This document shows, piece by piece, positions 1 to 10,870 of a DNA stretch of 64,000 nucleotides; the stretch's first letter is position 1, and every line of letters starts with the position of its first letter. Below the pieces are notes generated by a model that saw only the letters and a program-made list of their open reading frames with translations, was not told the origin of the DNA and did no database searches. The position numbers and the translations under genes are program-made. The DNA lies in NCBI GenBank assembly GCA_028023455.1, contig JAQFVV010000183.1, positions 1,116,001-1,180,000 of the forward strand, in the 5' to 3' direction. This DNA comes from Epiperipatus broadwayi (lineage: Eukaryota; Onychophora; Udeonychophora; Euonychophora; Peripatidae).

Positions 1-1194
1 GAAAGCTTAAAATTGTAGGTAACAAAATATCACTCATGGTTTAAAAAAAGAATATGACTACTGAAAGTATGAATTTAAAATAATTCTAGCTTAAAGAAAA
101 ATAATATTAAACCAAAAAATTTAGTCTTCATTGAAAGATTAATTTGTTGTGCTACCTTCGATCTAAAGTTAATTTTAAAAAAAATGTTTCATATTTAACA
201 AATATAATCAGTGTGAAGATAAAAGCATATATTGACAAATATGGTCTATATAATATGCACATAAATGCACATAAAATCTTTACATTATTTCAAGCATATT
301 AATAATAAACATAAAATTTTAAATAATTCTAAAATCCAATTTGAAAAATATACTGTCCTCTTTTAACATCCATCTTCATCGATTGATTTTAAACAAAAAT
401 GGACTTCACTATTTTATAATGCAGTTCTAAAATTTATATCTTAGAATAAATTTAAAGTGGCAGTTAATAGCGAAGTATTATCAATAATGATTAAAAATTA
501 TCACTTGGTCGTATTCCTTTCTATAGTCTAGATGCCCCAAATCGTCTCTACACTGTCTAAGAACTTAACCAAATGCCTTTTTTTTTGTTTAATTACCTTT
601 TAGATACTAATATGCCATGCAAGCAGATTGTACTTAGATGCATTTATAGCTTTTAAAATTTTATTTTTATCAGATATATTTTTATTTTTATTTTTGCAAA
701 AAGATGATAAAAGAACAATAACAATGTACATTTATTAAGGTAAAATCAATAAGACGTTTTTATTTTATTTACAGTTCAATGAACGTTTTTTTCTTTTTTA
801 AACAATAAATTATAATTACATCATTTGTGGTTTTATTATTGTAAATTTCTGAATGTCAATCTAGATTTTTAACAAATGTTGAAATAACTCTTAAAATGTT
901 CAGTTTATGTTATTAATTTTGTGCAGCTGGGTTTTATTTTTCTCTGTTAATATTATACCATTTCTATTATATTGGGGAAAAAAACGTATTCTATTTCACA
1001 CTAAAAATAGAAAAAAAAATTTTTAAAAAAAATTTGATACCATCTGTGATATTTTTACAATTTGCAATTTTTTCTGTTTGCAAATATTAAAATCGAAATA
1101 TTACTTTTCGCAAAGTGTATTATATTCTTTAATATTGTTTGTATATATATATAGGGAGAGAGATAGTGTATATGAAAGAGGAAAATATATAACC
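1..1194. other. AT-rich stretch, nothing recognised
   Basis: Simple AT-rich sequence with runs of A and T. I see no repeat family, reading frame or RNA structure here that I can support. Short open frames that run into the next element are chance frames. Confidence 0.6.
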
Positions 1195-1640
1195 AGACGA
1201 TTTCATATTGTGTTTGTAATATATAGGGTATATGAGCACAGACTTTCATACGACGTACCGTTCTTCACACTATCTCATAACACTGATACACTTGAACACA
1301 TATATGTTGAAAAGATAAATAATCACCAATATACGTATTTCATGCTAAACCAGCAATCATCAGTTGGTCCAGATTACCATCTCTACACATATATGCTATA
1401 AATGCTCAGATGTATATTAAGATAGCCAAACTTCATACTTTAATGGACAGGCTTCAATCTACTCCACACTCTAACTCTTCAACCGTCCATCCAATTGAAA
1501 ATCTGATGATGGAATGCTCAAAGGCCACCCTGAGGCCGAGATTCTTGTCACACCCATGTTGACCTAAGGACAATCTGACCCCTCATGTACAGGACATAAT
1601 CCATTTAATACATATACAAGGGATTTTAACATGTATTTCA
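1195..1640 (-). repeat. Hammerhead-carrying repeat family A, single monomer, reverse orientation
   Basis: This is an almost full-length copy of the approximately 490-bp family that recurs throughout the window. Read on the minus strand it contains the family landmarks in order: the stretch on opposing Lys-poor AT-rich sequence with the conserved words 'cctgtccattaaagtatgaag', the ribozyme core, a conserved block near 'atgtgtatcagtgttatgag', and a final 'gtctgtgctcata' block. The ribozyme core is annotated separately at 1326-1370. The copy is a lone monomer with no tandem partner on either side. Confidence 0.8.
1326..1370 (-). ncRNA. Hammerhead ribozyme motif, family A, near-canonical
   Basis: The minus strand reads stem I strand GGACCAA, core CUGAUGA, stem II UUGCUG/UAGCAU with loop GUU, core GAAA, then AUAC/GUAU as a loopless helix III, cleavage triplet AUA, and closing stem I strand UUGGU. 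All core positions (C3, U4, G5, A6, G8, A9, G12, A13, A14) are intact. The only weakness is a U-U mismatch at the base of stem II. The layout is the known minimal type I hammerhead. Predicted self-cleavage is inference. Confidence 0.75.
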
Positions 1641-2066
1641 TAGCCTTCTATTGATAATATAGACCAACTAGCCGTTGCCTTCCTTCTTAAATAAGAAAAT
1701 AATTAGATGCCATATATATGGAAGATGAGACATATATGTCCATCGCACTAAAGTAATCTTTTAGTTTACAAATTCAAATGCAATTATATAAGCATATAAT
1801 TTTTTAAAATATGAATAATAAAAACTATTTTATAGTAATATAATCATATCCTAGAATACCAAATACATTGAACTATTTTGCAGGGAGAACTATAACGAGT
1901 CATTTTTTTTATAAATTTGCAAATATAATTTTGTTTCACATTTATTTGCAAATTTATTAAAAATGGCTGGTATGAGTTCTGAGTAACATATTTGGAATGA
2001 TAGTGTTCTATGATATTCAACCAGTAGTAAAAGTTACTTGTGTGCTGTTGAAATTAATAAATAGTA
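1641..2066. other. AT-rich spacer, nothing recognised
   Basis: Low-complexity AT-rich sequence between a family A monomer and a SINE. No feature is supported. Confidence 0.5.
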
Positions 2067-2159
2067 GCATTGGTGGCCTAGTGGTTAGCATAGCTGCCTT
2101 CCAAGCAGATGGCCCAGGTTCACTTCCTGGTCAATGCATTTGACACATAAAAAAAAAAT
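2067..2159 (+). mobile_element. tRNA-Gly-like SINE (SINE-1), with A tail
   Basis: The first 70 bases resemble a tRNA-Gly(TCC) gene: the internal A box reads TGGCCTAGTGG, the anticodon arm has TTCC followed by AAGCAG, and the B box region reads GGTTCACTTCC. It is followed by a short TTTGACACATA segment and a run of A. The A and B boxes are the known internal RNA polymerase III promoter. The same unit occurs twice at 40.0-40.2 kb. It is a SINE rather than a working tRNA gene because of the mutated T arm and the A tail. Confidence 0.8.
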
Positions 2160-2290
2160 AGTAATATCATTAAAAACCAGTCAACACTTAGACAATCCCA
2201 ATATCAATAACAATCAACAATATCAAACTGTTGTCAAGTTCAACCTCCTTTTGACAATAAAGGTGTAATCCCACCTTTATTAATAGTCTA
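2160..2290 (+). repeat. Repeat body shared with 19035-19170
   Basis: A segment beginning 'cattaaaaac', through 'aacacttag' and 'caatatcaataacaatcaac', matches the reverse complement of about 19100-19170 over some 55 bases with few changes. It directly follows the A tail of the SINE. It may be an unrelated repeat next to it or the body of a longer SINE form. Confidence 0.45.
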
Positions 2291-2489
2291 ATATACTTAT
2301 ATAGACACTAAAGATTATAGTAATATGTGTAACTCGAACATAGAGCGCAATGGTAAGAAATGCAGACTCATTAATTAAATGTTCTTAGAACAATTTCTAA
2401 TATTGTTATCATCTGCTATCATTTTAGTCTTCCAATTCAAGGATACTTATTCTCCTAATTAACTTTGTAAACAGTTGTATATATATCAT

Positions 2490-2912
2490 AATAAAAATAA
2501 TATATTTGATGGTAATAAACTATTATGAACAGCCTTTAAATCTGCAGATGTACTTTTGGTTAATTTTTAAACCTGCTCCACTGCCATTAAATAAATAAAA
2601 AAAACACAAAGCAGAAGCAAACATCATCAATTCAAATCCCATGAATCTCGTATTTTAATGTTAGCAGCTTGTTTATTTATTAAATACATTTTATTCTTAT
2701 AAAAATTGCCGCCTTAAATTTTTTTTTATTAGGGTTTAATATAAATTTAAATTTGATTTTGAAAGTATGAAAATTCTTCATGAAGAGAGAAACTATAATA
2801 AAAGAAAAATTAAAGAGGCAATTTTTATAAATAGGAATAAAATGCATTTAATAAATAGACAAGCTGCAAACATTAAAATACGGGATTCATGGGATTTCAA
2901 TTGATGATGAAG
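2490..2912 (+). mobile_element. Penelope-like element remnant with long inverted arms
   Basis: Arms at about 2622-2712 and 2816-2912 are reverse complements of each other over roughly 90 bases with a few mismatches. The right arm overlaps the end of a short reading frame that reads like the C-terminus of a Penelope GIY-YIG endonuclease (2767-2904). The left part (2490-2700) recurs in reverse orientation at 33055-33250. An inverted terminal copy upstream of the coding end is a known arrangement of Penelope-like elements. The copy is heavily 5' truncated. Confidence 0.6.
2767..2904 (+). pseudogene. C-terminal fragment of Penelope-like GIY-YIG endonuclease
   Basis: The frame is open from about 2740 to a TGA stop at 2902-2904; 2767 is the first ATG in it and not a real start. 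It reads KILHEERN, then NKRKIKEAIFI, then LINRQ, and ends WDFN. The KRKIKEA...I...LNR pattern is the conserved tail of the GIY-YIG endonuclease domain that follows the reverse transcriptase in Penelope-like retroelements. In the family this domain nicks target DNA for primed reverse transcription. Here only about 45-55 codons survive, with no reverse transcriptase upstream, so it is a non-functional relic. The last 30 codons lie inside the right inverted arm. A second, diverged copy of the same tail is at 14171-14314. Assignment is by motif memory, not by search. Confidence 0.6.
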
Positions 2913-2993
2913 CCTGTCCATTAAAGTATGAAGATTGGCTAGCTCAATATAAAGCTGATCACTGGAAGTATATATGGGTGGAGATGGTAATTT

Positions 2994-3040
2994 GGACCAA
3001 CTGATGAGTGCTGGCTTAGCATGAAATATGTATATTGGTG
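2994..3040 (+). ncRNA. Hammerhead ribozyme motif, family A, intact core
   Basis: GGACCAA forms stem I with UUGGU, followed by CUGAUGA, stem II GUGCUG/UAGCAU closed by GCU with two G-U wobbles, GAAA, and a loopless helix III AUAU/GUAU. The predicted cut is between 3034 and 3035 after AUA. All invariant core bases are present. This is one of the two best family A copies. Confidence 0.75.
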
Positions 3041-3483
3041 ATTACTTATCCTTTCAACATGTGTATGATCAGGTGGGTCAGCAATATGAGATGGAATGGA
3101 GAGTTGAGGGTCATGTGAAAGCCTGAGTTTGGATCACTTATATATTACATCATATGTGCAGGTGTGTGTAAGCCTATACAGTGTATTAAGTTACATATTA
3201 AAACATAGTGCATTAAAGGTCTGCCCATCCTTCGTATATGTATGTAAGAATGGATTATTCTCTGGTACATGAGAGATCAGAATGACTAATATCAACATGG
3301 GTGGGATGTCAACCCTGGCACTCGCATGAGCTTTGAATGTTTCATCTTCAGATTTTCAATGAAATGGGTGACTGAAGAGTTGTGAGTTGGAGAGGTTTAA
3401 AGCCTGTTTATTAAAGTATGAAGATTGGCTATCTTAATATAAAGCTGAGCACTGATTGTACATATGTGTGGAGATGGTAATCT

Positions 3484-3530
3484 GGACCAACTGATGATTG
3501 CTGGTTTAGCATGAAATACGAATATTGGTG
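3484..3530 (+). ncRNA. Hammerhead ribozyme motif, family A, weakened helix III
   Basis: The core CUGAUGA and GAAA are intact and stem I matches the upstream copy. Stem II starts with a U-U mismatch, and helix III contains an A-A mismatch (UAC against GAA) that breaks the 3-bp palindrome. Predicted cut between 3524 and 3525. Activity is doubtful. Confidence 0.65.
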
Positions 3531-3689
3531 ATTATTTATCTTTTCAAAATGTGTGTGATCAGGTGGGTCAGCAATATGAGATGGTATGGAAAGATGAGGG
3601 TTGTGTGAAAGTATGAGTTCGAATCCCTTATATATTACATTATATGTACAGGTGTGTATAAGCCTGTACAGTGTAATAAGTTAAAATAA

Positions 3690-5440
3690 TTAAAGTAACT
3701 TAATAATAAGGATTTTGATTTACGGCATTGTAATCACAAAAGTTTGAGCAAAATTCAGATATCAGTTTTTACATGGAAAGATATGTCCTTAAATGCATAG
3801 GTGTAGAGACAAATTTATAACATTAGATAATTTCCATTGCCTCTTTCTTTAATTACTTGGAGCATTTGGACTCAATAAGAAACATTGGAAAGAAGGGTAT
3901 GCAAACAACTTTGTGATTCTATAAACTTTACTTCTTATTTTTTATGTTATAATTTAATACAGAGCATATTTTATTACAAAGGAAAGATTAATAATACTAC
4001 AAATTATCTATGGCATAGCACTGTTTTCAACTAGGCAGGTCATACTTATAGCACTAGATCAAGTCAGATTTAAATCTGTCTTTGTCTAATGCTGTGAATA
4101 TGATCTGTCCAGTTAAATGCAGTGCTAAGTTGTAATTAATTTGTAGCATTATTAATTCTTCCTTTACACAGAGGGTAAATTCTCCATACAGTAGCACCAT
4201 TCAATGCAATCCACAGTAGTTACTTTATGGAGAGTTTAGCCTCTGTGTAAGCAGCTTGTATAAGCATGAAGAATGGTGATCATGTGATGTTTAGTGGTTT
4301 AATCTTTCCTTTACAGTGAACTATGCTCTGTATTGGACTTTGAGAATTGTAAACAATCTTCATATTTAATATCTGTATAAGCATTATAAAATAGATGGAT
4401 TTTGTAGTGTGTGTTCCAGAAACCACTTATTACAATTTCAGCTTTTATTTCAGTAGACAATGGTTTAGTTTTGAAAAATATACATTGCCTTAACCTATAG
4501 TGATAGATTTTGGTCAGTTATAAAATGGATAACTAATGATATTTATTTAAAGGTCTTTGTTAAGGGTTTTATTTAATTATTTTTAGCCTGGATTCATTGT
4601 AGAAATTTCTGTTTTGTCAATCCATGATAAAAAATCAATACTTTCAAATAATGAGTCTTTAATGTAAAAAAATTTTAAAAATATATTAAAAGCTATAATT
4701 TAGTAAATAATCTACTATCCATGAAATAAAATGTCGAAAGTGGATTAGTTTCTGAATTTTGGCGAAATGTTTTTCTATATAGATATGCTAATGTTCACTG
4801 TAGTTGTGCTTTGACAAAGATACACTATATAAAAAGCCTGGTTCAGCAAAGTAACAAATATTGTGAATCTTTTTGTACTGAAGATGTATTATCATAATAA
4901 TTAATAATTGTCTAGCTATTTTGGTAGAATATATTTTATTATATGTGTATGTTGAGAATAAATGCATTTAAACTATTTAATGTACACATATATAAACATA
5001 GTTTTGTTAAATTATTTTCTTGTTTTAGTTCAGTTAATTGAGAAATATGTTGTTTTGATAACCACCTATCCTCATTTTATCATCATTCTTGATTTCAATC
5101 GTGAATAATTCATTAAGATTAGTTGATGTGTGCACTCATCATTAATTTAAGTCTCTGCTTTGCAATAGCTACAACCTGTAATTAATAACAGAGAAGTGTA
5201 ATAAAAACTGCAGATATGATTGAAATCAGTTATGCAGGGATGTCTTTTATCCCAAGATGATGCCCAATTATTGTAATTTTTACCAGTGTTACTTTTTACC
5301 AAACCATCTAGGATTAAATGATGCCTTTGAAAATGTAACCACCCTCTGAAAAAGTATATTGTAAACGGAAATTTTAAAAAAGTTATTGGCTTTATGATAA
5401 TTAATAGCTTGAAAGTTAGATATAATATCCGGTAAAGTGA
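3690..5440 (+). repeat. Older copy of a large diverged repeat (partner about 8930-10870)
   Basis: Blocks at about 4390-4560, 4860-4920 and 5030-5420 match, in the same order and orientation, blocks at about 8930-9080, 9800-9870 and 10380-10860. Matches are interrupted and imperfect, so this is an old duplication or two copies of an unknown transposon. No coding sequence is visible. A family B relic (4157-4305) interrupts this copy, and a family A pair interrupts the partner. Confidence 0.45.
4157..4305 (-). repeat. Family B-related hairpin relic without ribozyme
   Basis: The right part, on the minus strand, has the family B end signature 'ccactaaacatcacatgatc'. Inside, about 4170-4195 and 4230-4256 form inverted repeats around 'tctccata'. 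The ribozyme core of family B is absent. Confidence 0.55.
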
Positions 5441-5680
5441 AAATACACATAGAAAAGGTTTTTTAATAATATTTAGCATTATTACTGCCTAGCATGCTTT
5501 CAATATACTTTTAGTATGTCATATTCATAACATATAGTGGTGTGATTAAAATGGTTCTATATACCAATGTTTAATTAACTGTCCACATATTCAATTTTAA
5601 TTTAAAATTTATTGAGAACAATTTAATCCCACCATTACATATCATGAATATGATGTAGTAAAAATATATTGAAGGATAAA

Positions 5681-5936
5681 TAGGCAAAACTAACTATACG
5701 TAATGCCACATGCAGCAAGCCAGAGTAATCAATGGATGCCAGAAAGCTTTATGCATAAAAGCCCTATCTAGTGCCTACTCATACAATATCCCCAGCCTAG
5801 TTTCTGGCTTGTGGCTTTCATCAGTGAGGAGCCTTGGATCTGAGAGCACTGCACCTTCTGGCATCCATTGATTACTCTATCTTGCTGTGTGTGGCAATAC
5901 GTATAGTTAGTTTTGCCTATTTTATCAACAGTTATA
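5681..5936 (-). repeat. Family B foldback carrying a hammerhead relic
   Basis: The ends are inverted repeats: 'taggcaaaactaactatacg' on the left returns as 'gttagttttgccta' on the right, with 'gagtaatcaatggatgcc' and its complement inside. The long left arm carries the ribozyme region on the minus strand, and the right arm is truncated so no second ribozyme is present. Confidence 0.75.
5785..5838 (-). ncRNA. Hammerhead motif, family B, cleavage triplet mutated
   Basis: The minus strand reads stem I UCCUCA/UGGGGA, CUGAUGA, stem II AGCC/AGCC-type arm, GAAA. The expected ACUAGUC reads ACUAGGC, so U16.1 of the GUC cleavage triplet is G. The core is otherwise intact, but this change should abolish cleavage. 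Confidence 0.6.
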
Positions 5937-6052
5937 CACAAGCATAATAAGTGGTGGTCATGTGTATATCGAAAGCATGCTAGGCAGTAATAAAGCTAAA
6001 TATTATTAAAAAACTACCCTTTCTGTGTGTATTTTCATTTTACCAGATATTA

Positions 6053-7188
6053 TGTTGGCTCAGAAAAAAAATAAATTAGTAGCAATTGAATTACCATAAT
6101 ATCACATAAACTTACAAGTTCACATTTGACATGGTTATCTATCTCTTAAGATTTTTGCCTACATACTTTGTCTGTGATGTTTATCATTGCATTCAACATT
6201 TCTAGATGGTAACTCATTAAATCACTAAATATGATTTATGTTTATATGTTTGTTATCAGTCTTCTCATGTAAATGTTGATCCAACATAACTTTCTCAATA
6301 TAAAGGTCTTGAGGCTTTCACTGAGAAGAATATAAATATTGAAACTATTTACTCATAGCCTTTGATATTAAAAAGATGATAATTGTATAAGAAAAACAAA
6401 TGTGTAAAAAGTACTACATGTACGTAAAATGAAATGTGCGAATTGGAGACTGGACAGTAATTAAAGAGGTAAATCAAAATAAAATTACAGTGGGATGAAG
6501 TAATTAAGTTAAATATAATAAGCAATCAGTAAGGTCAGAAATGCAATGGATATCAAAATTTGCAGATGCCTCCATGATAGAATGATAATGAATCACTATG
6601 AAATGATAAGAAATCAAGAAAAAATAATTTATAAAAAGCAAAAATAAGGAAACTTCATAATAATATGCATGATAACTACAACCTAAGCAAAAATTCAAAC
6701 TGATAAAATAAAAACTATGAAGATGAAAATGGCAGAAGAGATAGAAACCTACAACTAAAAATAGTGGCAGATAAAATCATACCAGAAACATAGGTTGAAG
6801 AAAGAACAGAATCTCTAAGGGAAAAGTACACTGAATAGCTTATAATAGTGATGATGAAAATGTTTAAAAATTATCCAAACAAATGGATGAAATAAATAAA
6901 GATAGCCAAACTCAAATTAGAAATATTCCAAAAAAAGAGAGCCAATTCAAAGAAATGACAAATAATCGAAACATATTGATAATATGTTCAAGCAAATAAC
7001 AGTTTCTCAGATCACACATCTAAAGAAATAAAAAATGAAAGTAGAAAAGAAAGATGGAAAAAAAAAGAAGCATGATAGTTAAAAACAAATTGATATGTCT
7101 CAAGAAATAAAAGAAAAACTGACCAGAAAAAAATAATGAAAATATAGAAAATGTAAAAAAAAGAATTGCTTTATAATTAACTAAATAG
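6053..7188. other. Purine-rich spacer, nothing recognised
   Basis: From about 6400 to 7180 the plus strand is strongly A-rich with many AAAG and AAAT words, unlike the flanks. Lysine-rich frames here are all broken. It could be a decayed retroelement ORF1, but no motif supports that. Confidence 0.4.
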
Positions 7189-7400
7189 ATAAAAGCTGGC
7201 TGTTGGAAGGTTGCATTAGATCCTAAGATCTAGATGCAGTGTTTTCAGATTGAAGGCTCCTCTTTGACGAAAGCCACATATTAAATACTAGTCTGGGAAT
7301 ATTTGATGAGTAGACACTAAATAGGGATTTTATGCACAAACCTTGTATCAATTGATTACTAAGGCTTGCACTAGGTGGTACTACTGTATGAAGAGTTTGT
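7189..7400 (+). repeat. Family B copy, sense orientation, decayed ribozyme
   Basis: This copy starts with the 5' block 'ggttgcattagatcctaag' and runs through 'agtagacactaaatagggat' to the far end 'ggtactactgtatgaagag'. The ribozyme region is at about 7255-7312: CUGAUGA has become UUGACGA, and GAAA has become UAAA. Only ACUAGUCUGGG remains recognisable. Confidence 0.7.
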
Positions 7401-8929
7401 TAAAAAATACATTTTTATTTCAAGTAAAAGAGGAATTTTATGTAAATATTATGAATGGAAATAAAAAGAAAAATAACTTCACAACTATTGGCAAATAAAA
7501 GTGAGATCAGCAATCAATATATATTGGACCTTAATAATTAAACCTGCTAAAGGGGAATAATATCAACTCTGTAATATCTATAATAAAAATAGATTTATTA
7601 TCATCATCACCTTGAAGCTTCTCCACATCAATGAAAAGAACTGGATAGCAAACAAAGAGGATTGTGAAAAATCAAGCTATTCTAGATCAATATCAACATG
7701 TAATAAAAGTAGACTTAAAATGACAAGTTTTATAGGACTGATGGATAGAGAGCCATAGCTAAGTCAAAAGACAACTACAAAATATATTTGATTATATAGA
7801 CAGATGTGCTTAAATTTAAATAGAGAGCACATGTTAAAAATAATGGAGTGGTAAAATTTTAAGTAGTAATACAGGAAGTAGTGAAAAAGGTGTGTGGTGT
7901 ATTTTAAGATCCCAAATATCATTGTGGGAACAGCTATTTTGTTTTGTTGATAAGAATCATTGAGACATTTGTTTAGAAAAGGTTTTCAAACTGTAACTCC
8001 AAGATGGTCAATTTTCTGGAAGTAATGGCACACCTTTCTAAAATTGAGTATCGGTAGAAAATTTCTGATTTTAATTTGGTGATGTTCGTCAAGTCTTTCC
8101 AACACACTTTTCATTTTCTGATCAAAAGTTTATCTCCAAATTGTTACCGTAGCTGGACATAATGTGGTGATATGTATTAAAAATTACAAATGCAAACATG
8201 TTTTATGGAAAGATATCAAGATAACCCTTAATTGGAGGGATATGGATACAGTCATCTAGCTTTCATTGTTCTGATATAAAATATCACTGATTGAAAAATT
8301 TTTAAGGGTTTAAGAAATCATTTGCTTAATATTGAAGGAATGGAATTAATATTTTATTTTAATACATCAGAGAAAACCACGAGATTTAGCTGTTTATCTC
8401 TTTCTAATCAAGAGGATTTGAATAATATTCCAAAAAAAAATACAAGTATAAAATCAAACGTAGCTTAAGACAATTATAAAAATTGAAGCAAAATCAGCTA
8501 AAAAGTAGTCAGAAGATAAATAGTATTAGAATGATGTTCTCATCTCATGAGAAAGATAGTAAAATCATCATGAGTCAGATCACAGTTGCTGATATAAATT
8601 TAAATGTTAAATATTATAAAGAATCCCGAGTTTTAAATTCGAAAAATAATTTAAAAACAAAGGTTTTAATATATAATATCATGGTTATTAAAGTAAATAA
8701 GTATTCATTTATTATACGAAAATGTGTATGTTTCCAAATCATATGTGCAAATGACAAATTGTCAGGATTGAATAGTTTGCTGGTTTATTTAATTATTTAG
8801 AGCATTTTGAACCCATAAAAAAAAAGTGGATAAAGGGTTGCCTAAGAAAAGTCGGAAATTTCTCAGGCTGATATTTAAAATAATTTTCATATTTTAATAT
8901 ATGTAAAAGCATTTACCAGATATATAAAC
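7401..8929. other. AT-rich spacer, nothing recognised
   Basis: No family could be recognised. An open frame of 105 codons at 8483-8800 has AT-driven composition and no motif. Confidence 0.5.
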
Positions 8930-9327
8930 TTTGTAATACGTGTTTACAACAATAATTTAGCTTTTAATTCCAATGGATGATGGAAATGATTTTAGCAAAT
9001 ACACACTGTTTAATTAGATAAAATAGTTGTTGTCAGTTAAAAAGCATAATTGGCAAAATATATATATTTAAAGATATAAACGAAATTAAAAATTTTCAAC
9101 CTGAAAGTGGTGTAAACTAATATTTTCAAATTATAAATTTTTAATTTGTAAAAATTAAATATAATTAGAGGGAATTTGAACACAGACTTTCAAGATCTTT
9201 TCAATCATCTATTCCATCTTATATATCCGATACATATGATCACATCCATATGAAAAAGATAAATGATCTCCAATATACATGCTTCGTGATGAACCACTAC
9301 TCATCAGTTGGTCTAGATCATCATTTT

Positions 9328-9366
<39 letters not shown>

Positions 9367-10870
9367 ACCAGTGTTCAGATTATATTAAGATAGAAACTAC
9401 TGATGAGTGCTGGTTCAAAACGAAACACATATATTGGAATTTATAATTTTCACATGTATTTGGTCCCGTGTATCCGTTATATAAGATGGAGTAGATAATT
9501 GAAGGTAGCTTGAAAGTCTATGTTCAAATCCCCACTAATTACATCTAAAGCTTATACTTGTATTCATGTATATATATATATCAAACGCTATAATTTGATA
9601 AACAATCTGTTATGCATGAAATTCACAAAAGCAGAAAGTAATTAAAAATTTGAAAAACAAGTTGAAAAGTCAAAGATATTGAAAAACGTTGTGCCAGTGC
9701 GCAATTTAGCTTCTGAGTTATGGTGTGTATTTGAAAGAAGGGATTTCAATTTTTTTAGCAATAAAGAAAATTGCAAATTTTAGAGTACAGACTTCAGAGA
9801 GAATTCAGTTATTTTGTACTTCCTAAAGAAAGTAAAATCATATAAGTAAATAATATTAGCAACTTCTGGCTGATTCTAAAAATAATCTTCAACTACATGT
9901 ATATAAACAAAGCTTTAGCATTCAGTCTGCAAAAATAACGATACAAGCTACTAGTATGAAAGAATATTTGTTTATATATCCCCATTTGTAATGATGATAG
10001 GCTATTTTTATATTTATAGTTTTATCCGCAAGATCAATTAAGAGTTCCAGATATGCATTAGTCTTATCTCTTTCTATATGCACAAACTGTCTTAGTAAAA
10101 AAGATACCAATAAAAAAATTAATTATTTAAGTTTGATAAAAACTGTAATTAGAAATATAAACAATTTGGAAATTTATAGGATTTTATTATTTTATAAAGT
10201 CTAGATAAAGAATATTTCCACATCTTCCAAGAATAAATCAAGATTTTTTTCAAGAAAATGAAATTTAATGGGTTTTTTGTTTTGTTTGTGCTTATATTTT
10301 TATTTCTTTATTATGTTAATATTTAAATTGTGAGATAGATGAATCCCTATCATTAGTCAGATATTGTCAAGTCTAATTTAATAGTATAGTTATATCTATT
10401 TCTTTATTTTATTTACATTATTTAATATGCTGTTGCTCTATTCTTAATTTAATCCTCATTCTTGTATTTATCTAGATTTTCCATGTAAAATTAATTAGTT
10501 AAGAGTAGTCATTATGTGAGATTGTCATTCTTCAAGTCTATTTTGTATTCTAGCTAGAACCTGAAAGCAATAACAGATGGGTTTATTTTTAAAAATGCAG
10601 AAAGATTAAGATCATATTCACAGTATTATCCTTTAGCAGAAGTTTGTGCCCAAGTATCATAATCCTTACTGGTGTTATATACAAATAAAAAAAGCTATCT
10701 TTAACAGCTGTACATTTTACCAGTCATCTAAAGCTGGATGATGTGTATGGATATGTAGTCAATATTTCAGAAAGAATTCTGTGCTGGAATGATTTTAAAA
10801 TATTGTAAAAGTCTTAAATTGATCATCATCAATAGTTTGAAAGTTAGTTACCAATATCAAATAATCCTGC
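8930..10870 (+). repeat. Second copy of the large diverged repeat (partner 3690-5440)
   Basis: See the partner for the matched blocks. A family A inverted pair (9170-9540) has been inserted in this copy only, so the duplication is older than that insertion. Confidence 0.45.
9170..9545. repeat. Family A inverted pair (antisense then sense)
   Basis: A minus-strand family A segment (9170-9395) is joined directly to a plus-strand segment (9396-9545), making a palindromic unit. The minus-strand ribozyme (9270-9313) has GAAG for GAAA. The plus-strand core starts at 9400 with CUGAUGAG and has CGAAAC, but stem II has lost pairing (GUGCUG against CAAAAC), and the junction removed its 5' stem I strand. 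A CA/TA microsatellite lies at 9329-9367. Neither ribozyme looks active. Confidence 0.7.

Larger units (their letters stand above)
2912..3680 (+). repeat. Family A head-to-tail dimer with two hammerheads 490 bp apart
   Basis: About 1.6 monomers lie in direct tandem. The landmark 'aagcctgt...attaaagtatgaag' occurs at about 2912 and again at about 3402, and the ribozyme cores start at 3001 and 3491, an exact 490-base period. Cleavage at both sites of a transcript would release one 490-nt unit (3035-3524). Tandem dimers joined by hammerheads are the known form of retrozymes. The dimer abuts the Penelope-like remnant directly. Confidence 0.8.
5418..6052. mobile_element. Nested foldback: outer inverted arms around a family B element
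   Basis: Arms at about 5418-5505 and 5968-6052 are inverted copies sharing 'gaaagcatgctaggcagtaat' in part and the 'aaaatacaca' block. Between them lies a family B foldback (5681-5936). The outer arms resemble the arms of the foldback at 13021-13346. No coding capacity. Confidence 0.6.

Noticed and set aside
1078-1401. 107-codon open frame
   Set aside because: It lies across repeat family A in the antisense direction. The same residues recur wherever the repeat occurs (46.2, 46.9 kb), so it is repeat-derived chance coding.
2912-3680. Direct repeats as a CRISPR-like array
   Set aside because: Only two copies of about 490 bp, no short repeat-spacer pattern, and the DNA is eukaryotic.
8483-8800. 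105-codon plus-strand frame
   Set aside because: AT-driven composition and no motif; in the AT background a frame of this length is expected by chance.
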